DNA of 64,000 nt, from the NCBI GenBank assembly GCA_018389105.1, contig JACATO010000067.1, positions 372,001 through 436,000 on the forward strand, read 5' to 3'. This DNA comes from Nautilus pompilius. Its lineage: Eukaryota > Mollusca > Cephalopoda > Nautilida > Nautilidae. Of the stretch, positions 56,801 through 64,000 are shown in pieces; position 1 is the stretch's first letter; every line of letters begins with the position of its first letter. Made by a program: the position numbers and the translations under genes. Below the pieces are notes generated by a model. The model saw only the letters and a list, made by a program, of their open reading frames with translations, ran no database searches and was not told the origin of the DNA.

Positions 56801-58189
56801 GCATTACTCAAATAGAGATAAAATGAGAAAATATCCAGAACTACTGAATACAGGTACAGCAATTTTCAGTTGGAGCATTTCAAAAACAGTAAACAAGAAA
56901 ATGACATGGAAGTCGTCACAGCATGCGATATTATAAACTAACCTTTGTCTAAAAAAATTTTCAACCAAGAGCATCTGGAATCCTGTATGTGCCCCCCCCC
57001 CTCCAAGGACTCCATGACAGTGAAATTACCTCTTGATAAAGGGTCAGTTAGTCTCCAATCCATACAAGCAAATTGTCTGGAATTTTAAGTTGATTTACCT
57101 ATATTTCAGTCTATATTAAATAGAATTCAATGGTATGGGTTTCAACTATTTTTATTTTTTGTTAGAATATTTTAGTAAAAGGATGTCACTTCTAGTAAAA
57201 GGTAACAAAAAAGAAATTGGCAGGGCAATAGCGTAAAATCGTAGGGGCAGTAATTTGATGTTTTCTAGATTAGTTAGTATACTGCACTCAATTATGGTAT
57301 CTGGCTGCCCAAAAACCTAAACAAATGATCCTCTGCTTTTGGTAAATATCCACAATTGTGTGGTTTTGCTTTGAAAGCTTTAAATTTATATTAAAAACAT
57401 CTCTGATTTTACTATTTAAAAATGCTTTAAGAACCTGTAATGCATATAGAATCCAAAATCTCAGATTTCTTGCTGTTTTTTTTCCCTTTTCTTTTTTAAT
57501 AATCAGGGTTGTTTCCCTTGTTTCAAAATGGCTGACCACAGTTTATACCATAATTATAAACAACATATAGATTTTAATTTAGATCAGTTATCTTATTTTC
57601 ACAATTATTTATTTTGTTTTTGCCTAAATTTCTGTCATGGAAGTTATTAAACACAAGATCCACATGCAAATAACTTTTTTTTTTAAAAAAATAACTTTAG
57701 TTTAAGATGAGATGAATCTGTCATCACTCTTTCTTTGTATTTTCTTCCTTTACAGAACAACATTCAGAAAAATCAGTCACTTGTAGATGGTCTTATGTGC
57801 ATAAAATATTAAGCTTTGAAGCAAACCTTTGAAAAACCAATTATCAATTACAATTAATTACCCAAATGTTGGAGGAAACCTGACTGCTCTAAAGAGATAA
57901 ACACAGAGATGGAATCACAAATAATGCTCATAAGAAAACACCAAATAGGGTATAAACTTTACTTGCGTATCTGTATAGTTTCTAACAAGCATGATGACAA
58001 CACAGGATAACTGTTTTATAATTATGATTCTCTTTTTTTTTTTTTTTTAATCAGGGGTGAATACCTTGCTCCATGAGGTGACTTGGTGCTGGACTGTTGG
58101 AATCCACTTGCAGATTGAGGTGTCCCTCCAGCCTGGTTACCAGGGTGCTGCCCGCTACCTCATCATCAAAGGCAGAATTATCAGTGCCA
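44828..58189 (-). CDS. 3' exons of an unrecognised gene with tyrosine-motif/ITIM-like C-terminal tail (partial)
   Basis: Three exons join in phase on the minus strand: 58189-58065 (acceptor ttcag, donor GTATTC), 47256-47186 (acceptor ctctag, donor GTAGGT) and terminal 45664-44828 with its stop. They encode about 343 residues; upstream exons are not identified and may lie beyond the window. The peptide is Ser/Asn/Pro-rich and looks disordered, with no folded domain and no membrane segment. It carries several candidate phosphotyrosine sites: GYMEP and IYVTP (YxxP), KYLEL, LHYAQL (fits the ITIM pattern I/V/L-x-Y-x-x-L/V) and YINAS (YxN, the Grb2-SH2 preference). This pattern suits the cytoplasmic tail of a receptor or a docking protein, but the family is not recognised. 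The last exon encodes 278 residues and holds all the tyrosine motifs. The 10.8-kb intron between the first two exons hosts several transposons. Confidence 0.72.
46260..46900. other. Repeat-like sequence of unknown family
   Basis: This part of the intron has more balanced composition than its surroundings and short open stretches on both strands, suggesting an old transposon. No family motif was clear. Confidence 0.3.
48790..49330 (+). mobile_element. Degenerate LINE 3' fragment (C-terminal domain of RT polyprotein)
   Basis: Plus-strand reading gives YNIKTNWWEHTGPD followed by ILDKK(stop)KKVQIINVA. Further on comes DLLAAELRTPLEMHKNRV and then PLIIGTNGLV. This order matches the conserved C-terminal block of many invertebrate non-LTR polyproteins (K-W-x-H, then D-x-x-V-x-D-K...IIDVA, then Y-x-x-L...E-x-x-P-x-V-I-G-A-L-G). 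In-frame stops show that it is dead. The reverse transcriptase domain itself was not found, so this is probably a 5'-truncated copy. It lies just upstream of the hAT insertion, in the same intron. Confidence 0.7.
49642..52400 (-). mobile_element. hAT DNA transposon, nearly complete, 2759 bp with TIRs and 8-bp TSD
   Basis: The left end reads CAGGGGCCGGCAACTTTTTG; the right end, reverse-complemented, begins CAGGGGTCGGCAACCCCC. The flanks are GTCTAAGA (49634-49641) and GTCTAAAA (52401-52408), an 8-bp target duplication with one mismatch, as expected for hAT elements. The interior carries the transposase relic, with a more GC-rich leader (52040-52330) that probably includes the element's own promoter. 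Confidence 0.9.
49983..51696 (-). pseudogene. hAT-superfamily transposase (GTF2IRD2/ZBED-like), two frameshifts
   Basis: A 487-residue open segment (51409-49946) plus an N-terminal segment from ATG 51696 encode a hAT transposase related to the domesticated GTF2IRD2/ZBED-type proteins. The N-terminus has a BED-like zinc-finger pattern (CLIC followed by HYQTR). The core shows SIAIDEATDMTDTCQLAVFV, GVTTDGAPAM, FHCIIHQDALC, NVRWLNRGKML and the C-terminal dimerisation signature CEQLFSKMKYTKNQ. The frame breaks near 51530, between the BED part and FTGKAQEEEVEWL. It breaks again near 50090, after KNQIRTK; the frame that continues the family (LRDDHLDDVLLLS) ends at stop 49985-49983. The copy is therefore non-functional as read, although the core is long and recent-looking. 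It lies inside the 49642-52400 element, in the large intron of the tyrosine-motif gene. Confidence 0.88.
52410..54850. other. Intron sequence, nothing recognised
   Basis: AT-rich intron of the tyrosine-motif gene between the two hAT insertions. Poly(T) and poly(A) runs only. Confidence 0.45.
54865..55305. mobile_element. Non-autonomous hAT-like element (441 bp) with perfect 8-bp TSD
   Basis: A GC-rich island in AT-rich intron is flanked by identical CTTTTATA at 54857-54864 and 55306-55313. It starts CAGGCCCGGCGGGAG and its other end, reverse-complemented, starts CAGCCCCAGTGGCATGGG. CAG-starting ends with CCC-rich tracts and an 8-bp duplication are typical of hAT elements. Inside are GGGTGGGCAC-like blocks in both orientations and no transposase, so it is a MITE or an internally deleted copy. 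Confidence 0.6.
56455..56525. repeat. Second copy of the GCTATAATC foldback family (single arm)
   Basis: GGGGCTAGATGTTGAAGCAT leads into TACAGATAAGCTATAATCAA, matching the right arm of the 62.7-kb foldback in order and spacing. Confidence 0.5.
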
Positions 58190-59332
58190 CTGAACACAAG
58201 TGTTGATGAGGATGGGAACATGCAATATGAACAAAATAAAGCTAACATGCATGCACATGCATATTATGATATATAAAAAGGAGAAAAAGCAATATTTTAT
58301 TTTAGTTTAAATAAAAAGACAGAAAGCCATAATAGTTTGTATAAGATTCCCCAGGATAAAAAAATATCTGTCAATGTAATTTCTAAATCTGATATCATGC
58401 CCCCGTTAACAACTAGCCATGGTAATTTAACTCCATTCAATAATAATCCATTGCCAAACAAATATTTTCTGATATCAAGTTTTGCAATGGTTTAGTCAAG
58501 TAATGATTAAATTTCCAAACCTAGCACTATTAACTGAAAAAAATTTTTTGTATCAGTTAAAACGTTCAAAATCCTAAATAATTAAAAAACATTTTATTTT
58601 TCTTAAATGTCTACAAACTAAATACATTTCTCTGATATTTTAAATCTTTAAGTTCAGTTCAACAATAATGAAAACTTATAAAAAGTCTCTCCAATATTTC
58701 AATGTCATAAGCTCAATCAATGGTTTACATTTTTTCTATTAACTAAAAACAAACAAGCATCTTGCAAAAAAAATCTCTGTTTTAATACTGAATTTTCAAC
58801 ATGATTTTAAGAAATTTTACATTCTGATAAATCTCAAAAAAAAAAAAATCGAAGAAAGTCAAATGGCATGAAATCAAATATCCCATATTAAGTTCAAACA
58901 GTTTAAAATATTAAGTCATAAAAATAAAACAAAAGCATGACATGTGTAGGAGAGACCACTGAGGCTAGTTGTAACAGTACCAGTAATTCTTAGTTAAACA
59001 TCGTATAATCGATGTTATACACTTTGAAATTTTGACCAAAGTCTATGAATTCATATACTGCATAATATAAAATATTGATGAATCTCTGTCTGGCAACTGG
59101 CAGGATAGGTAACTTCAGAATAAAAAAGGTACAAAACAAGTATTATATTAAAATTGTTAGTTGGTTGTCTGAGACTTCAGGTTATTGCAGCCAAAAAAAT
59201 TTAGGAAACTGATGATTGTACATTGTGATAGGTGCCAAATAATTTCACATTTACTTAACTTTTATGCATCAAAATTTAACTTTTTCTTTAGGTATTAAAG
59301 GCATAACTTGAAAATAATATAATTGTAAAATG

Positions 59333-59349
59333 TTTTATTATTATTATTC

Positions 59350-59378
<29 letters not shown>
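59333..59378 (+). repeat. (ATT)n microsatellite
   Basis: An ATT trinucleotide run with one interruption. Confidence 0.85.
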
Positions 59379-59380
<2 letters not shown>

Positions 59381-61827
59381 GTACAAATATAAAAGTGTGT
59401 ACTCCAAAAGTACTAGCAAGATATATGATATAATCTAGTTGATTGACAGCTGTGATGACAATAAATATTTGGTACTGATCAAGATCAGACTACAAATGAT
59501 GACAGTGAGGATGTATGTCAATAAATTAACAATTTTAGAATTGTTACATCTGAAGAAATCCAAAATGCTGATAATGTGTAGAACTCCTTCATCTCGTCTT
59601 CTCAGCTTGTGCAACCAAATGAGTATATCTATAATATGGTATATGCTAACTTATCTGTTACTTATTGAATTAGAAGTTTCTGACAAATAGAAAAAGAAGG
59701 TGAGTCCCAAAGTAACTTAAAGAATATCATAGCAGCCAGGTAAGTCGTAATAAATGATAGAAAAAATAAACCAGAATCTGTTTAAGAAAGGAATCAAAAA
59801 ATGTTCTTAGTATTCTTGAAACAAATAGCCAAATACTGACCAGTAATAGAGCAGGAATCACTCTGATCTTGTATTTATTTATTTATTATTATTTTCTTGA
59901 TTGTGTATTGATTTGTAGTGAGATAGTATCTTTTATCTTCAGTCGCTATCAAATTTCTTTATAACCTATCTTTTAAACATGCTAAAGGAAATGAAATAAT
60001 ACTTAACTGGATACCATTACAGCAATGCTATTTCAGACAAGTTTAATTTCAATATTTCTAGTATTAAAAGTGTTTCAAAACTTGAAATGTTTCCAGGTTT
60101 CAACAGTTTACTAAAAAGATTAGATATATCCAGTTGAGCTTTTTAAATGTTTAAGAGATCTAACAAGTTTTGAGTGCGTAGACAGTTACATATTTTATTT
60201 TTTGTTTCTACTGTCAGTAATACCAGGAGCTAAAATTATAAATTAATGAAATTATCACAGCTAGATACTAGAAAAAATATTTGCTATCCAAATAATAAAT
60301 AAATGAATCAAATCCCAGCATTGGTTGTTGGTAATAATGGCATAAATCAATAACACTTCTCTACCCTGGGAATTTTGAATGATGGCTTTCTGCCTCTTTG
60401 TTTAAACTAAACTAAAATAAACTTGACATTCAAAAATTTTACAGCGGTTCCATCACATATGTCCAGTAAGTCTGTGCACAAGCATTCAGTTATTCAGAGC
60501 CATATAACATTGTAAATCAATGAAATTTAGTGGAATCAAAGGTTTTAAATGAGAGGAAATAAAATACAATACACAGTTTATATGTAGTCCTTTAGTTCAT
60601 AGTATAGTTATGTTGCTATTCTCTAAAAATCTCATCTGTAGCTTCACACACAATGCCTTAGTCCATTCTGGTAAAATAATTTAGAGGAAATGCTGTAACC
60701 AGAAAGGAAGCATATTTCCATATATTTATTTTAGTGCTGGTTCTTAATCAACCCCTCATGATCCCATTCCACTACTAAATAAGCAGAAGACTTGTTTATA
60801 AAGATTTAGAACAAAATAATATCTAAACCCATGCTGTGCAGGGTGATTCAAAGGTGCTCATAAGAGTTGAGGATGGTATATGGAAAATAACAAAATTATC
60901 TGCAGCTGTCCAAGAAAAAAAAATAAAGGAAAATTTAATTATGGATGGATAGCAAAGGTAACAACCAAAGAAAAAAGAAGATATTTGGACTAAGATAAGA
61001 CATAAATCCAGGTATAAAATGGATCCAGAACACAATCAAAGAGAAAAAAAAGTTATAAACTTTGCAGCATAGATGAAAGAAATGATCTTAAATAAGTCAC
61101 TCTGATTTCTTTTCTATCAATGAAAAATGGCCAATGAATACAATATATATTTATTACACTTTTGAAACTTTGTGAGAATGTTTAAGACAGACAGAAAATT
61201 TAAAATTATTTGTTTTTGAAACTACATATTAAGTGATTATAAAATTAATTCTTTTAAGAGATGCTTATGAAACATGAAAAATCTGTTGTTTCTTAGACTA
61301 GGAAGTGTTAGGAGTTTGTAGTCTCCAAGATAGGATTTTTAAACAATTTTATTTCAAATTAGTTCATCACAGCAAGCAGGTAAACACTAAACCAAACACA
61401 GGTTCAAAGAACACATCTAGTACGTGCATTCCATGCTACAGCCAAAAACCTGGTACACTGCCATCTAACCCACCCCCCTGTTCTCCCCAGCCAGGATCCA
61501 CAGGTACCTTATACCGAATTATGTCTGCATCAGTGTGGAACATGGCCAAAAAACAAAAATCAAACAGCAGAGAAAAATCTTCTAATGACTTTCAGATGAT
61601 TAAGTATTAGATAACAAAAAATTGAATCATAGGCCAACAGATAATCAAATCACTAGCTGATAGTTACAAAGACTCTTCTGCATTCCAAGCAGATTGCCAT
61701 ATTGCAAAAGGCATTTGAAGAAACACATAAGTCTACACAGTTTTAATGTATATTACTACTATTTATAATTTTATAATTTAGTTTTAACATTAAAGTTACC
61801 AATCACAAATTGTTTTTTTTTTTTTGC

Positions 61828-61975
61828 CACTCTGGCTTCCTCCAACAGCTAAACATAGTAGTTCTAGTAGTGACTTTAATTTCCTGCTGGAGATGAAAGA
61901 GGTACCAGGCCACATAAGCCACAGGAATGGCAACGCTTGTTAGCGGTAAGCATGGCACTATGCAACCACATCAAA
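61828..61975 (+). repeat. SINE core fragment
   Basis: CTGGCTTCCTCCAACAGCTA...AGTTCTAGTAGTGACTTTAA aligns by eye with the SINE core at 16640 and 18540; it continues into CCAGGCCACATAAGCCACAG. Confidence 0.35.
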
Positions 61976-62669
61976 AATGTCTACATGATCACAAAAGAAG
62001 AATTAACAGATTTTAGCATTTCTTTAATTCAGTATCAAGTCTCTCCTTTCTAAATCCACCTATCTGCTTAAAAACAGTTCTGGATATCTCCAAAAAGGAC
62101 ACTTAGTGAAAGTTGTTTTGTATAACTAACAACTATATTATTTGAAAACATTAGAACAAATTTGGTAATACTCAAATTAAATTATGTGAAGAAAAGAGGT
62201 CTATCAAAGGCAAACTATCCTTCCTTAAATTTGGCAATTAAGGATATATCAAAAGTAGAGGGTTAATTCTATTATTACTACCAATAAGGCAATAAGAAAT
62301 GCTGAACTAATCCTCTTCTTTCTATGAATAAAATATCACCAGTAACTTTCAGTTCTTATCTTAAAGATACATCAATTTTTAAAAAAAGAAAAAGAGCTAA
62401 TTGTCAGTTCAGTTTTATATAGGTACATTAAAATATATGTAGTAGTATAATTAGTCTAAAATGTTTCTTTTTTTAGTAATAACCTTTTATTATTGTTACT
62501 ACTCAGAAGTTCTACAATGTTTTTAATTTTCTTTTGACTAACATTAAAAAAAGAAAAAGAAAAATTCTACATATATGCAAAATTGGGTAACTACATGCTT
62601 TACCTGATAGAGAAAATATCCTTTTGAATCATTGAAGAAACATGGCACAAAACTTTTATAATCACTAAA

Positions 62670-62860
62670 ATATTAGGGAAAATTGAGGATTGTTGTTACA
62701 TTATCAGTAATTCCTAACTGAATGTACAGATGAGCTATAATCAATATTATATGCTTTCTTCAATCATGCACGAAAACATATGCCATTGATTATAGCTCAT
62801 CTGTATGTTTAATTAACAATGTCTTATGCTCTAATAACTAGCCCTACTCTCTCATAATAA
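62670..62860. mobile_element. Foldback repeat with perfect 21-bp inverted arms
   Basis: Arms 62725-62745 and 62785-62805 are exact inverted copies (core GATGAGCTATAATC) around a 39-bp loop. Weaker symmetry extends outward. A near-identical arm (one mismatch) occurs at 56483-56503 and a weaker relative at about 58950-59020, each preceded by a GGCTAG-like block, so this is a dispersed family. Confidence 0.6.
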
Positions 62861-62985
62861 GGATTCAATATTTTTTCCTATATATATATATAAAAAGGAG
62901 ATAATTCCTAGCTAAGTATAAAATCTTTTCAGTTGTATCTCACTAATCACTCAAATTGAAAATGTAGAAAAATTGCATTACTAAA

Positions 62986-63032
62986 TGCCATTATTATTAT
63001 TATTATTATTATTATCATCATCATCATTATTA
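62986..63032 (+). repeat. (ATT)n(ATC)n microsatellite
   Basis: ATT repeats passing into ATC repeats. Confidence 0.85.
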
Positions 63033-64000
63033 AAAAACTACTTTTATAACATAAAAGCCAAAAGGGAAAAGGCTCAATATTAATGTTAACTCACATAAAC
63101 AAACATCACAAGAGAAATAGTATGACACAAAATTATTATAGTAAAAAATGGTACTTAACACATTATAACAAGAATATGTTAATGATTTAATAACAAAATT
63201 ACTTACTTGCATATTTAAAAATCAAAATTAATGTATTTGTGACAAATTTTAAGGAATAACAACTTACATAGTAATATTACATTTTATACAGTAACTAATA
63301 ATAAATAATTTGATAAAAATGTTATAAAATAATTTTTTGCTAAGCAATATTGTTTTGTAGTTAAAAAAGAAAAGAAAAATCCCGAAACATTTCACTTCAT
63401 ACCCAGTAGTTATTTTTAAAAATCTCTCTCTTTTTTTTTCATGTTACTTTAAAAGTTTAAATAAAGCCTCTTAAAGTCTGCTTCAGTCTCTAGGTTGACC
63501 AGTTTTCTAAAACTGCATACACATGAGTAGACAAATTAATCTGGCTGAAAAAGCAAATGACTTCCTCTTAGAAATCCAAGTCAAATGGTTAGCGTAGACT
63601 CCTTTATCCGAGAGCATAATTTGCAAACTGAATAAGAGCAATAAGCATTGACTGCAATATTTTTGTTGATACAATGCAGAAGCTGTTGTAATTAACAATT
63701 TCAGTTTATGCTGTTTACAACTATTCCCTGTATGTTTGTCTGAATTCTGTTTTGGTCATTAACCTTTTGCCTAATAAAACTACCCCAATAGGGAAGTAAA
63801 ACAGGGTAGTCTCTTGCAAATTCTATTAAGTATATTCACAATGTTAAAATTATCTACATTAAAAACAAAAAAAAACCAAACAACAGAAGTTATCTGCCCC
63901 CCAAATAGTTAAAGGGGTGAGCCAGTAAAAACAAAGTGGATAATAATAATCGTAGTGGGGCGATGCGGTGGTCTGCTGACAGATTACTGGACTGTTCAGG
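63033..64000. other. Right edge, nothing recognised
   Basis: AT-rich sequence. The last about 45 bp (GGGGCGATGCGGTGGTCTGC) are GC-richer and may begin a repeat that continues past the window. Confidence 0.35.

Larger units (their letters stand above)
58190..62660. other. AT-rich sequence upstream of the first visible exon of the tyrosine-motif gene
   Basis: Probably a further intron of that gene. It contains (ATT)n at 59333-59378 and a SINE core fragment at 61.83 kb. No exon with matching phase was found. Confidence 0.4.

Noticed and set aside
60823..61035. Hydrophobic 70-residue minus-strand ORF considered as a transmembrane exon of the tyrosine-motif gene
   Set aside because: No splice sites in matching phase; hydrophobicity reflects T-rich sequence.

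Overview
This is an AT-rich eukaryotic (metazoan) genomic window. It has intron-rich genes, GT-AG splice sites, many AT/AAT microsatellites, CpG-rich promoter patches and decayed DNA transposons. Composition, minisatellites and gene content suggest an invertebrate, perhaps a mollusc, but the taxon is inference. No bacterial operons, rRNA, tRNA genes or CRISPR arrays were seen.

Three protein-coding genes can be assembled from splice sites and matching reading phase. (1) A minus-strand leucine-rich-repeat gene resembling LRRC74A/B has thirteen coding exons from 27261 to 4364 and encodes about 483 aa. (2) The plus-strand mitochondrial tryptophanyl-tRNA synthetase gene (WARS2) has seven coding exons from 28981 to 36698 and carries a TGTPHLGN (HIGH-class) motif and a KMSKS motif. 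It diverges from gene 1 across a CpG-rich, TATA-containing interval at about 27.3-28.9 kb. (3) The 3' part of a minus-strand gene (exons 58189-58065, 47256-47186, 45664-44828) encodes a disordered, tyrosine-motif-rich C-terminus with one ITIM-consensus site. Its 5' end is not in view. Genes 2 and 3 converge.

Layout: 0-2.3 kb holds a CpG island with a kappaB-type site and a (GA)n-based minisatellite. 4.4-27.3 kb is the LRR gene; its introns contain a decayed ZMYM1/DUF4371-type hAT transposase, a foldback MITE family, SINE-like copies and a Tigger-like fragment. 23-28 kb is a CpG-rich region with an 80-bp E-box tandem repeat and a second large minisatellite. 28.9-38.3 kb is WARS2 with a Tc1/mariner-type relic. 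38.3-44.8 kb is the UTR or intergenic tail between the convergent genes. 44.8-58.2 kb is the tyrosine-motif gene; its large intron carries a LINE 3' fragment, a nearly complete 2.76-kb hAT element with target-site duplication, and a 441-bp hAT-like MITE. 58.2-64 kb is AT-rich with a foldback repeat and no gene that I can support.

The most informative observations are the assembled gene models, the ITIM-like tail of gene 3, the two hAT insertions with 8-bp duplications, the repeated palindromic E-box array, and a trinucleotide repeat in the WARS2 targeting-peptide exon.
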